Of a stretch of 64,000 bases of DNA, positions 38,401-49,985 are shown piece by piece. Source of the stretch: Pontederia crassipes (taxonomy: Eukaryota > Streptophyta > Magnoliopsida > Commelinales > Pontederiaceae); assembly GCA_030549335.1 (NCBI GenBank), contig CM060188.1, positions 7,626,001 to 7,690,000 on the forward strand, given 5' to 3'. Both the position numbers and the translations under genes were made by a program. Each line of letters begins with the position of its first letter. Position 1 is the first letter of the stretch. Below the pieces are notes generated by a model that saw nothing but the letters and a program-made list of their open reading frames with translations, did not search any database and was not told where the DNA came from.

Positions 38401-38828
38401 AAATCTCTTGCTTCTGGATTTGGTGCCTCTTCATTCTGCTCAAATCTAATATTGCCATACTCAGTTGCAGCTGCGTCATAAACAGACTGTTCATATTGCG
38501 AAGCAAATGTTGGTTCAGGATCCACAAAATGAAGACCTTCATTTGGGACGCTTGTTGAAGGCGCTCCTTCGCCTAAATCATCACATTCCCAATAATTGGG
38601 TTTGAAATCCTTTCTACATAAGTGAACTTTGACAGTCTCTATCGTCTGTAACTTTGTGCTAGCACATTTCAAACAAGGACACCTAATTGCTCCCTCCCGC
38701 TGAAATTGTAAAGATTGACAAGCCACAGTAACATAATAGTCAACGCCATCTATAAATTCTTGTGTCAAGCCTCTACGATCAGGATTATTTCTTTTGTACA
38801 TCCATCGACGATCGTTCAAGTATGACAT
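35413..38828 (-). pseudogene. CACTA TNPD transposase, disrupted
   Basis: From the ATG at 38828 the frame starts with a Transpos_assoc domain (DRRWMYKRNN ... RCPCLKC), continues into Transposase_21, then a conserved LPYEARVGGPVQYRWMYPFE block (about 36660-36735) and a DUF4216 domain (about 35600-36070, WPMYFVNGYKFHTETW), ending in an acidic tail at 35413. The catalytic protein is broken: TGA replaces an expected Trp codon at 37908-37910 (GEA*KHF), an Arg-type codon at 37390-37392, and another Trp codon at 37255-37257. The frame shifts near 37625 and near 37105. About 90 bp expected between SHDCH and the LCSTTL block appear deleted near 36855-36870. All three stops are explained by C-to-T or G-to-A transitions, typical of methylated transposon DNA. 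Confidence 0.85.
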
Positions 38829-39061
38829 AATGACTGCATTATTTGCAAATCGCAAAAAATTTCAGTCATACAAAATGAATAAGAACAAATTGTTTAGCTA
38901 ATGTTTACTAATCATACTGCTAGGTATAGTAATAGCATATAATAAGTATATATAACAGTTTTGGCCCTTTTTGCTCATGATCGTTTTCCATCAAACAAAA
39001 TAAGGAAAAAAAATATTACAACTATAATTCTAAATGTAATTCTAAATATTACAACTATAAT

Positions 39062-39250
39062 TCAAATGCCACGCGCGGAGGGCGGCCGGATCTGGCCGCC
39101 GCCGCGCAAGGGCGACCGGATCTGGCCGCCGCACGACCGCGCGCGGAGGGCGGCCGGATCTGGCCGCCGCGCGCGACTGGCAGCCGAATTTGGCCGCCGC
39201 GCGCGAATGGCGGCCGGATCTGGCCGCCGCACGGAGATGGTCGAAGGAGA
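39062..39250. repeat. GC-rich minisatellite in the CACTA leader
   Basis: Imperfect repeats built on GGCGGCCGGATCTGGCCGCC, interspersed with GCGCGAG/GCACGG, recur five to six times. Each unit is itself palindromic around CCGGATCTGG. It lies between the element's upstream end and the TNPD start, where the promoter and leader should be. Overlapping frames encode only low-complexity Arg/Ala/Gly peptides. Confidence 0.8.
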
Positions 39251-39417
39251 GAAAAATTATATATCAAAGGAGGCGGGGATCGGACCTACCTGCGCCGGAG
39301 ATGGTCGGCGGCGGAAGCTTCGGGCGGGAGGTGGTCGACGGCCGAACGAAACGGACGGTGGCGGACGGACGTTCAAAACGTTCTAAGTAAGAGTGCGGTC
39401 GTGTTTTTATATAACCA

Positions 39418-40112
39418 TTTTTCGACGGTCGAAACCGTCGCAACATAGGTAAATATAATATTATATTAATTCGCGTTTCGACGGCTCCAATCCGCTGGAA
39501 AAACCGTCGATAGTTTCAACGGTATTCAAACCGTCGAAATATCGACGGTTTTAGCCATCGATAGTTTTGACGGTTCTTTAAACCGTCGAAATATCGACGA
39601 TTTTAGCCGTCGATTCCCTTAATGATAAATTTTTAAAAACATCGGCAGATACATAGTTTGTGTAAATTATAAATTTCCATTTTCGACGGTTGAGGCCGTC
39701 GAAAAAAATTAAGGGAGGATATTTTATTTAAATACTATCGATGGTTATGACCGCCGAAATATCGACGGTTACTTTGAACGTCGCAAATATCGACGGTCAA
39801 AACCGTCGATAAGTTCAATAATTATGCGCAACCAGTGTTGAAATTTTTCGACGGTTCAGATCGCTGAAAGTTTCGACGGTTAGATAAACCGCCGAAATTA
39901 TCGACGGTCATAATCGTCGAAGTATAAATATTTTCGACGGAATCTTCCAACGAATTTATCACCGTCGAAATTTTAGACGGGTTAAACCGTCGAAAATTAT
40001 CTGACGAAAATATCGACGGTTTGGAAGATCCGCCGAAAAAATCGTCGATATTTAAGACGGATTTCGGGCCGTCGAAAATGGACCATCGGAAATACGACTT
40101 TTTCTTGTAGTG
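39418..40112. repeat. CACTA right terminus and subterminal repeat array
   Basis: Repeated TCGACGGTT / AACCGTCGA motifs in both orientations, ending at the inverted terminal repeat TTTTCTTGTAGTG. This is the counterpart of the array at the other end. Confidence 0.9.
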
Positions 40113-40115
40113 GGA

Positions 40116-40188
40116 AAGGAATATAATATATCATCAATCTCCTAACCAAATACCAAATCAATCTTAAGATCTTATTAAACCATGTGCT

Positions 40189-40241
<53 letters not shown>

Positions 40242-40773
40242 CAACAAAATATACAAAAAGTGGCTTCAAATATGTGGTTAATCATAAGGATTGTACACAG
40301 TGCATGGCATTGGCATATAACCCACATGCATTCCAACTACATCAACTTTCATGAATCATGTCCTTATATATGGGAGTGTCAATCATCTCCTCACACTAAA
40401 CAACAGCAACTTGCGAGCCCTGCAACATATCAACACTATACATGACGCAGATAATGCCACTGCTTGTTGCTTCCCTTTCTTGTTATCCTCCTATCCCTTG
40501 GATCAGCGGCCAATGATCCTGACACATGGCCGTTCCACTTCCTTATTCCTCTCGTTCTCGTGAGGTCCAATGAAGGGAGCAGCATAGGTAGCACAGGGCC
40601 CGGTTACACTTAATTGTTGTCCGACGCCGTAGCACGAAGCGATGCAGGACAAGCGTTCGACCCGTGGAAGGAGAGTTCGTGATTTAACTACTAAACTCTA
40701 ACAACATCTTGCATGAGGCTTATGATTTAACATGGAAAATCCAGCTATGGTTGGAGAGCTTTCTTGTCATACC
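40116..40773. other. Intergenic DNA flanking the CACTA element
   Basis: A (TA)n tract at 40192-40238, then less biased sequence at 40450-40680 without an assignable gene. Confidence 0.45.
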
Positions 40774-40894
40774 TCTTCCTTAAGCCTGGCACTCTCAATC
40801 CACTGGTTGATGGTTCTGCTCATCAATCGAAGGACATGTCTAATGGGGCAGGAGACGTTTCGGATCGCCGCCTGCAGCAGTATACTCGTTGTGC
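40774..40894 (-). other. Exon-like open segment, unidentified
   Basis: On the minus strand a pyrimidine-containing acceptor (TTGTGCAG) at 40895-40902 leads into about 40 uninterrupted codons (including SRTINQWIESARLKEE) and then a GTATGA donor. The composition looks coding, but I know no family for it and no neighbouring exon could be joined. It may belong to the same degraded locus as the HD-Zip remnant upstream. Confidence 0.3.
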
Positions 40895-41059
40895 CTGCAC
40901 AATGATTCATGCATGCATGTAACTTCCTTACGCATCTAAATCATCATCATCATATATTTACCATTGGTGACAAATCCCTTCTTGTCCATATGTGTGCACT
41001 TACACGTGTGACACTCCATATTTTTCGAAAGATGGATGCGGGCATATCACGATGTATAC

Positions 41060-41113
<54 letters not shown>

Positions 41114-41281
41114 ATATAACCTTCACCTGACTGCGATGGTTCTGGAGCCAAAACTTGACCTGGCAAGGTTTAGATCACATGTGACATCGATCACAAACCT
41201 GTGGGAAAAGTTTTTAAGATTAAAAGAAAAAATGGTATCTTGATTTGGCAAGAATATGATGATAATGTCGCAGTAATCTTC

Positions 41282-41530
41282 CTACGCTTCCATTTTTTGG
41301 AGCTGACGTGCGGTGTGGCAGTGGTAGAGCTTCTTCTTTGCCGCCCGCTGCTGGTCGTTGTTCTGTTGCTGGTTGGACTGTTGTTGGTGATGCTGCGAGC
41401 CGGATGCTGTAGAAGATGGTTTGTCGTGCTCCTCGTCGCAGCTGAGGCCGTTCAAGTGGCCGCTACCAGAGCCATTGTCCATATCCTCCTCCTCGGTGCC
41501 CAGCGCCGCTCCTCTCCCCTGCGCCATCAT
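41282..41530 (-). pseudogene. Orphan exon of a class IV HD-Zip (homeodomain) gene
   Basis: The frame has an acidic, Gly/Ser-rich stretch (EEEDMDNGSGSGHLNG, then DEEHDKP) followed by a Gln-rich linker and KKKLYHCHTARQLQKMEA, then TAG. Class IV HD-Zip proteins (GLABRA2/ROC/HDG, epidermal transcription factors) have an acidic E-x-D/E-S-x-SGS motif followed by the homeodomain arm KKRYHRHT-x2-Q-I/L-Q-x-MEA. Here the arm is recognisable but Arg is replaced by Cys in YHCHT and a stop falls where helix 1 continues. No homeodomain helices 2-3, zipper or START domain follow downstream. It is best read as a truncated copy; an upstream exon could lie around 41610-41700. Confidence 0.6.
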
Positions 41531-41699
41531 GCCTTCCTCCTTCTACAAGACATGCCACATCAACTCGGGAATCACCATCACTTAATTACCTCTCGCTTTG
41601 GCGCCCTATCCGTTCGATGCTTCTCTCGTAGTGGGTTGGATGGATCAGACAATGAAACTTGATCAGCTTGTAGTGTGCAGAACACAAAATCTTCGAGCA

Positions 41700-42540
41700 T
41701 GGAAGATATCTCTATAGGAACTCTAGATGCTATGTGTTAAACTTTCTGGAGCAGCACGTCACCAGTATTGATGCTCTACGCGTGACTCGAACACGAACAG
41801 GGCAGCATCTACCTGGAAGCTATCTAAAGATTCCATCTCATACTCTATCTAGAAACTTGTGAAACCAACTTGCAAGCTGTGACTGCATGCGGGGCTTGTA
41901 TGCACATGTCATATGGCCTAAGATCGTAATATAGTTCAAAAGTTTTGATCATGCCGCACACTAAACCAAATCGATCTCAGACAGCAATACCTGGGAGCTT
42001 TTGGCAAAATGGGAGCCTAGTTACATCGCCTCGCAGTTCCTTTCCAAGAGCCTCGGAATTATTCACGCAAACCCTGGCCCCTGCATTACAAAATGATGCG
42101 TCAAAGGAGTCTTTTTTAGAATCCATCTCTCCCTCCCTTGGCGTGTTAAACATCGAAGGAAAATGAAATGCACCAGAACCAAACTGAACACTGCGAGGAG
42201 AAAAATTAACATTTACCAGTGAAGTCCATTATATGACCATCAACAACACAGGGGCAGAAAATGAGAGAGTATATATGTGACCAATTTTAAGGAAATAGAA
42301 TAAGAAGATTAAAGCGAATGCAGAGTGGAGTGCACAGCATCCAGTGGTTGAGGGGAAGATGGCCGGGAATGGAGATGGAGGCTCAATGCAATAAGAGGAC
42401 AAGTAACATGAGGAGAAATAACTGCAGTATGTAATGTGACATCCCTTCGTATTCCAGAAAAAAAGTAAATAAAAAATTGAGAAAAAATAGCTGCCAAGCA
42501 AGAGGACAATTTGAAACCTCCATTTAAGCATGGGTTTATA
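41700..42540. other. Region upstream of the HD-Zip remnant
   Basis: Contains an open minus-strand stretch around 41960-42200 (for example FGSGAFHFPSMFNTPREGE) that might be a further exon of the same degraded locus, but the join cannot be demonstrated. Confidence 0.3.
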
Positions 42541-42807
42541 TAAGTATAAGAAAAAATAAGAATAAGATAAGATAAGATGTGATAGTAGGTTACAAGTGGT
42601 TAATTATTGACTCAGTGGGATGGTGGGTTATACTAAAAGTCAGATGACAGTTACATTATTTGGATGAGTGAGATGGAGTTATACGTGGGAGTTACACTAA
42701 GAAACAAATTGATAGAGAACGAAACTTAGAGAGTAATAAGGTAAGTAGTTAGAAAAAAAGATAAAAGTCAAATGATGGTGGGATGTGAGCCTCTTTCATG
42801 TATCAGT

Positions 42808-42883
<76 letters not shown>

Positions 42884-44427
42884 TTATCAAGGTTGCGGAC
42901 CACTTAGCATGTAGTGGCAAGGAGTTTTTTGGACACTTTGTGAAAGGGAATTCCACCTTCGGAAATTCTCCACATTATGTACTCGGACTCATTGGAAGCG
43001 TTTATTAATCGATAATATTTTATTTTTTTAAAAAATAAGAGTTTATATTTTGGATCCGTCAACTCCATAAAAGAAATCGTTAATATTTATTATTATTTTT
43101 TTAATCAAGTCCTAATAGCCTAAGCCCAAAGTTATTTTCACATTTTATTTTTTTATTTTAAAAAATCAGAATTTGTTTAACAACACATGTACTCCTTTTT
43201 TCGTGTTCACATGAAGTCACCGGTATTTAATACTATTACCATTTGAATAATTCAGAATTAGGCCCAATAATTATCCAATTAAGTAGTTAATTACATGCAT
43301 AAAAATAATTTTGTACAAGCCCTGATCTGTTGGATAACTATTTAGTTAAGTTTTTTATGTTAATTTAGTGTTTTCACATAATTATACAAAAATTGATTGC
43401 ATGTCCTCTCTCTACTATTCTAACACTAACTCACAATTTAGTTTATATTCATTTTTTGCTATTTCATTTGTAACTAAATCCAAATGAATGATTAACGTGT
43501 TGGTTGGTTCATGTGAAAATGGTTTGGAGTAGTTGGGGAGAAACTCTGGTCGGATGAATTTTTTTTATTCAAAACATTTATTTGCTATTATTTTTTAAAA
43601 AATCATCTTAAAATTATTTAGAAATATAAAAACCATATCGTTTTTTAATCCTATTTCAGTATAATAATATTTTTAAAAGTATAAATAAAAAATTAATGTA
43701 AACAAGATTGATTTTATAACTAAATATAAAATATAGTGCTAAAATCTTTAATCAAATTAGAATTTCATAATGTGATAAAAATATTAAATTATGCCGGCAT
43801 CCTAATTTGAGAGGATTTGGTTTTTGTTTTATGAAAAATTGTTCTATTAGAAAATTGTTAATTTTTCTTCGACTAAAAACTAATTTTGGAATCCACCAAA
43901 ATGTTCATGAATGTCGTTGTCTTTGATCCCACGTCAAACAATCTCCCAAGCTCAGATAAATAAATAGAAAATAATCGACTTATTATCAACTAGAGAACAT
44001 CTTTTTCCCATCTTGAAAGACCGTTGATACAGTATCATGATATCAACTGACAAAAAATTTGAACTTTTAATCTCCAGAGATGTAAGCATTTGTGCAAAGT
44101 TACTCTAATGCAGGTGAACAGTGAACCTTCTTCAATTTCCCCAAATCTTAGAAAATGAACTCTAAGTTTGAAGTTGAATAATGCCAAATCTAGAGAGGCA
44201 ATCCTTGGCTTAGTTCACTTAGTTTTGCACTCTCATGCTATCAATGGTCACTTAACAAATACAGGAACTTTTGTTGTTTTTTTTTTTTTGTGAGAGGGAA
44301 CAAATACTGGAACTACTACAAAATTGCAGTACAATGAGGAAATCAATTATTTCTTCCATATTCAGCACTTGGAGAGATGTTGGAAGCTTCCTAGTGATGG
44401 TTCCCATGAGGCTGAAACCCCTTGTGC
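42541..44427. other. AT-rich intergenic DNA
   Basis: A compound (TA)n microsatellite at 42808-42881, then AT-rich sequence with no gene or transposon end recognised. The distal part includes the presumed 3' untranslated region of the reductase gene. Confidence 0.5.
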
Positions 44428-47400
44428 TTAGAATTGGAACTGCATTTCCTTTGAGTAGCCAAGATCATCCAGATGCGCAGCCATGGCCTTGTTCATGGGA
44501 GGAGGACCGCATCTCAGAACCTGGAAATCATCAAACCAGGGATTCAAGATGAAAATAAAGGGAAGAAGAAGCAGATAATGTTAAGAAAAAATAAATATTT
44601 CTAAGATTAACCTGGACATCAGGTGCAGGTTCAGGCAAATGAGCTTTAATCATGTCTTTTGACACAAAGCCAACACCACCTTTCCACAATTCTGGGGGCT
44701 GAAACATATCAAGAATAGTACGTCAACAACAATGACAATTGATTGGAACAAATTGTTATAGCTCATGTTTGTTGACTGAGAATTACATAGTGACAACTTG
44801 ATGGAAAACAATATGAGAAAACAACTGACCTGATTAAGCACATAGTATATTTTGAAGCGATCTGGATAGTTCTTAGCTAAGCTATCTAGTTCCTCCTGCA
44901 TAAGGTACAAAATATACAAGTTAATGATGAAAAAGAGAAATGAGTAGGCGAGCACTAATAGAAGTCCCAAATAAACATTTTCAAGGGAGGGCAGGAATAA
45001 AGTTAATTCTAGAAGAAATAAGATGATATGCATAATTCATGAAGCTAAATGGTTTAACGTTACCTTCAGGAGGATGTCTTCCAATGTGACGTTTGCATAG
45101 ATAAGGTGAACTTTTGTTTTGTCCTTTGGGTTTTCCAATATTGCCCTTGCAACCTACAGATAGAAGCCAAAAATATCACCACTTTGTGGAGGGTGAAACT
45201 ATGAACGTGATGATGATGAAATTGATTTACTTGAAACATTGGGGTAATGCCAGATCCTCCAGCTAGCATTCCAAATGCCCTAACTTGTCCGACTTGATAC
45301 TTGAAACGCCCCTGGAAACATGGAATCACAGAGATGTTATGTGGAAGAAGGTGGCCTTGCAAAGCAGATGGTATACAAACAAAGACATGCAAAATATTTA
45401 TGATGTAGAGCTAAACTGTAGATAAAGAAAAATACTCCCACATAATTTTTGGGAAAAAAGTCTTCTAATGGACTTTTATCAAATATAAAAAATATTACAA
45501 CAAAAACAACATCCATCCACATCCTAACTAGAAGGCATTAAAGAAACAGCATGTTCATAAGCAGAACACTTCATTATGGATCAAATGGTGACTATCTGAT
45601 ATCAAGGACTTTTACCAAACATGTCTTCATGAGGAAGATATTAAGAACTCTTACACAGATGTGTTAAAGCTGAATACAAGAAGACATAACTTGATATGAG
45701 AAATGAATTTATTTTGAGGGAAGAGAAATGAATACATGACAGGTGGCAGGTGATTTCAGGATAAATGGTGCACACAACTAGAAAAGACGTAACTGGTTTA
45801 ATTAAAATTATAAATCAATTCTGAATAAGATTAAGACATCACTTAGTCTATTTTTTACAGATTAGAAAACTCACAATGATGTAACCAAAATAAAACTTAC
45901 AAACTATCATTTTCCAGGAAAAAAATTCTTATTCAAACTAATGGGCAAAGAATAAGAAATTAAAATTGGAAATTCGAATGAGGACACTAAGTAATAGGTA
46001 ATGAACTTGTATTTCAGAAAATTTCAAGCAAAGAGTTTAATAGATGCTAGAAAAACTTCCAGTTGACAAATTTTTAGAAAATGAAAAATGTTTGGAATGT
46101 ACCATAACAAAAATTGTGAAACCCAACTTAATTTTGTCAACTACTATAATTGTGAATAAACTGTGTCATTGTGGTTCTTCAAAAACTAGAACAAGTTCAG
46201 AAGAAGATTCAAGCACTGCTGCGTTACTTTAAGAGGCAGTGTGGGACAAACAATCAGGGTACGGAAAATTGGAATTACTCAACTTTTTATCATCAGTCAA
46301 CCAGTATGCATGATACATTATGCATAAATCCTATAAGTACAAATAGTGCACAAAGAACTGGACAATTGGTACCTTAGGTCCCTTTACAGACAAGTAATCT
46401 CCAACTTGCATTTCCCGAAAATGGTGAGACATTCTTCCTTGAGGGTACATCTAGAATCAGATGAAAAATATTTGTACAAAAGTAGGTTGAGTAAATTGAG
46501 ATAAGATGTCATCATAGTCAGAAGAGACATATTCACAGAGTTGGAGAAAAAAACAAATTAGATACTGACTAATAGCTTACTTTAGGAGTGCAATTTCCAA
46601 TAAAGGCTTAAAGATAAAGATACCTTGATAACAAGTTCAAAGTATCCAAGATCCGAGTCCAAAGTTGTTGGAGTATAGGGCTTGATAACTTCTTCATTAA
46701 GGCTATCTTTCCCTCTGCGATGAATTAACAAGAAAAAATTTAAATTTAAGATGCTGTAAGCAGAGAGCTGTTTCAAGTAGAATTAAGTAAATTTAAGCAA
46801 AGATGAAGCAACCTGCAACTGATATGTTGACCAATGGGAAGGCCTAGCACAGAAGTAGGAGTAGGAAGGGCAAACCGAAACTTTGCTACATTGTGGCTCA
46901 ACTGCTTTTTCTCAACTAGCTTGAAGTCCTTGAAATTCTCAGGATCCAAGTTTCCTGTGAAGGTGAATAATTTTATTTTGAATGAGCACTAGTCTCAGAC
47001 GCTTGTTCCCTAACACACCACCAGTAGCATATATTGCAATGGAAAAGTAATTTACTTTTATCATCAGGAAGAAGAAAATACTTTATCAACAGATCTAAAA
47101 ATTGATTGGCCAAAGAACTGACAGAGAGAAGTTTCATCATAAAGAAGAGGAATGGTCCCAGAGAAAGGTATACATTCTCATAAGAGTGCCTGTGAATGAA
47201 ATAAACAAAAAAAATCCACATGGAAGCTAAGGCCATCCAGAACATTGAAACTGCTACATTTATGAAGGAACCGATCCGTGTTCCCAAGGTATGAAGGACA
47301 TCAAAGGTAGTGACACTGTAACAAGAATCAACATTTTTCACATTACAGCGGCCATTGACAAATAAATGGGACCACTTGACATAGTGAACATCCTATCATA

Positions 47401-48131
47401 TTTATTTCGATGGCTACCCCAAACAATTCTGAGGAAGAAAACAGACAAGACAATCAAGTTAACAGAATGAACTATATTGAAAAGTATTCACGCTTCAGAA
47501 GAGGTATCAATGGAACAACTACATGCCTGACATGTAAGTACAGATAACTCCCATGTGATCATTTAAAAAAAATCAAGTAAAAATGACAAACAAAACGAGT
47601 CAAACCAGATCTCATTGGAGATATCAGAAAAATCTCAAAAAGTTGTCACCTTTACGAATGGAAACAATTTACAAGTGACAAGATATTAGGCACGAATGCA
47701 GCCCCAAAAAAGAAAAGTCACATGCGAAACAAATCGAGAAACAGTTAAAATGTTTACATTTGCAGAGTTAGTAAACAGATACCTACAATTCACAAAGCTG
47801 CAACTTTATGAAGAAAACAAAGCTATTGCCCAATAGTTTTTGAAACGAAGCTATTGCCCAATAGTTACCCAGGAAAAAAAAAGGGGAAATCAACGAAAAA
47901 TCGGTCTCCTATTCATCGGTTCATCGGAATCAAAAGATCAGAAACCAAACTTGAGAAAGCTGTAACGAACGAATCAGAAAGCAACCAGGAAAAAAGACTG
48001 GCGAAGAACCGAGATCAGCGCAAACCTTTGGACTTGTTGCTGAGAAGGAGGTAGGCGGCGCTGGCGACGATGGCGACCGCGGCTAAGACCACGCCGACGG
48101 TCTCGATGCCGTAGGACTCCAGGAGGTCCAT
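44428..48131 (-). CDS. CBR1: NADH-cytochrome b5 reductase (CBR1 type), nine exons
   Basis: The flavoenzyme passes electrons from NADH through FAD to cytochrome b5 at the ER, supporting fatty-acid desaturation and other reactions. Exons (plus-strand coordinates, 5' to 3'): 48026-48131, 46813-46954, 46624-46714, 46373-46450, 45231-45311, 45064-45153, 44830-44895, 44612-44698, 44428-44520. All junctions are GT-AG and the frame closes exactly at 277 residues, close to the 281 of Arabidopsis CBR1. Residues 10-31 are a hydrophobic N-terminal anchor. The FAD-binding motif RxYTP(T/S) appears in the variant form KPYTPTT, followed by [10 protein letters not shown] (flavin phosphate binding). The NADH-binding [10 protein letters not shown] and CGPPPMN motifs are both intact, and the protein ends in the family's terminal Phe. 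The longest introns are the first (1071 bp) and the fourth (1061 bp). A small cluster of frames inside the introns is not coding. Confidence 0.95.
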
Positions 48132-48210
48132 GGATTAAGCAATGGAAGGCGACACCTTTGAGGCCTCGTTATCTGTCCCGCTCCCTCTGTTCTCCTGCCC
48201 GGTTTTGATT

Positions 48211-48220
48211 TCTATATAGA
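48211..48220 (-). promoter_or_regulatory. TATA box of the cytochrome b5 reductase gene
   Basis: CTATATAGA reads on the minus strand about 80-90 bp above the start codon at 48131, within an otherwise GC/CT-rich leader. Distance and sequence fit a plant TATA box. Confidence 0.55.
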
Positions 48221-48299
48221 GCTCGCGTCTTGTGGGGAGGAGTTCTCTATGCGCCTCTATTTTATCCCTCCCCCCCTTTCTTATGAGTTATGAGCGGAG

Positions 48300-49985
48300 T
48301 AGTTGGCGACCAACTGATGGGGGCGTGGAGAGCGGGGTAGGTGACCAGACGTTTTGGAATAAAATAATTCTAATAATATATTATTTTAACATTTTCTTCT
48401 TTTTTTATATAAAAAAGTACTCGCACACTAATGTTGCATCTGCATCTTCAATTTTAATTGTATGCAAAAATTTCGCGATTGATTAATTAATGTAATTTTA
48501 AATTAGACAACATGATCTCTTTTTCATAAAAAAAAACAATGTATTGTTTTCTCTTTCATATATTGTTCTTTTCCCTAATTTACTTATTAAAAAGTTAAAC
48601 TTTCTAGAGTATATATATAATATATGTGTGTGTGATCGTTTCCTAATATAGTTTTAGGGATGATTTTATATGTTATATCATATTTTGCTCTCTTATTATT
48701 ATTTTTTCTTTTACCTTCTAATTACATGCATGAGTGCAAACAAAATGCATGCCCATTGATCTATATAGATGATTCTAGAACCTTGGTGTACTTATATAAC
48801 GTAGAAAAATCATTTCATTTATTATGCAATTTCCCTTTGTAGAGAAAGTATTATTTGGCGGATTTGCACTTCAATGATAAAACAAAAGTAAATCCATAAA
48901 TATATTATTTCAAATAAAATAGAAATAAACATGCCTAAGACAAAGTGTTAGATTTCCTTGAAAATAATATTAAATGGGAGTTTTGATTGATTTAGATAGC
49001 CACCAACCGTTATTTATTTCTTTGGAAATGTTAGAAACGGATATCCAACTACCTCCATCTTATGAATAAGTAAAGGGATGAGAAAAAATTCCTACCCTCC
49101 AAAAATTTTGTTGTCACAACTCACAAGTTCACAGCAAAATATACATAAATAAGTTCGTTCGTGAACTTGTGATATTAAGGTAGACAGGTTTTTCTCTATC
49201 TTTTTCTTTTTGTTTAGGATGGAGGTAGGTGGATATGGATTTGGTGGCTATATAAATCAATAAAAAACCACTTTCTAGCAAAATAGACTTTCCTCAAAAT
49301 ATTAGGGCCAAGACTTATCACATTGATCTACTCTGGGAAAAAAAAATATCAAATTGATGAGTGCCCATAACGAATTGGACGATGATTAATAAATATATGA
49401 TGGTGTTACTCCTAAAATCTTTTAAAAAGGTAAAATAGTTTTTTTTCCCATAAAGTTTCTCGATAGAAAAGATCTACTAGATTTGTCATTTTAATTTGAG
49501 TTTTTTTTTTATCATGACTGGTTCGGATGGGAAAAGAAAGAATAAAACTAGTTTTATACTTATAACTTCTGGTGATATCTACTAAATTGACCAAATTTAC
49601 AATCAGCCGTGGCCAAGATTTTGATGCATTCTTTCTGTCTGATTCTTTTTTTTTTTCTCTTACTTTTTTGAGCCAACGGTTTTACGGCGAAAGCCAACAG
49701 GTTTTGGACCCAGCCGCAGTGTCACTTGACTTGTTTGCCAGTGGACATTGATCATGCCAAATCACATGGAAGTGCTTCTTTTAATGACACTGCCTTTTTA
49801 TGATATTTTAATCTTTCTCTCGTCTTCTTTTTCTAAGTTTCTTATGGAAGTACAAGTGGGAGGAAGATAGAAGAACCTCTGATAAATGAGGGCAAGGATT
49901 TGAACTTTGAATTAATCAGAATTAACCTTTGTAACACTTTTATGTTCTTGAGGTTGTAGTAAGATGCTAAAACCAACCTCAAATC
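48300..49985. other. Spacer between the reductase and BODYGUARD-like genes
   Basis: AT-rich. No gene or transposon end recognised. The final few hundred bases should include the 3' untranslated region of the hydrolase gene. Confidence 0.5.

Larger units (their letters stand above)
31650..40112 (-). mobile_element. CACTA (En/Spm) transposon, 8463 bp, complete ends
   Basis: Both termini are the perfect 13-bp inverted repeat CACTACAAGAAAA, and the element sits between direct GGA triplets (31647-31649 and 40113-40115), the 3-bp target duplication of CACTA transposons. About 500-700 bp inside each end is filled with subterminal repeats of the ACCGTCGA / TCGACGGT type in both orientations, the binding sites used by the TNPA-type protein in this superfamily. 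Two genes are encoded on the minus strand: a TNPD (Transposase_21) gene near the 40112 end and a TNPA-like (Transposase_24) gene after it. The transposase is disrupted, so the element cannot move by itself, but its perfect ends suggest it could still be mobilised. Confidence 0.95.

Noticed and set aside
46044..46377. Plus-strand frames within intron 4 of the reductase gene
   Set aside because: AT-rich intronic sequence antisense to a confirmed exon chain; no domain.
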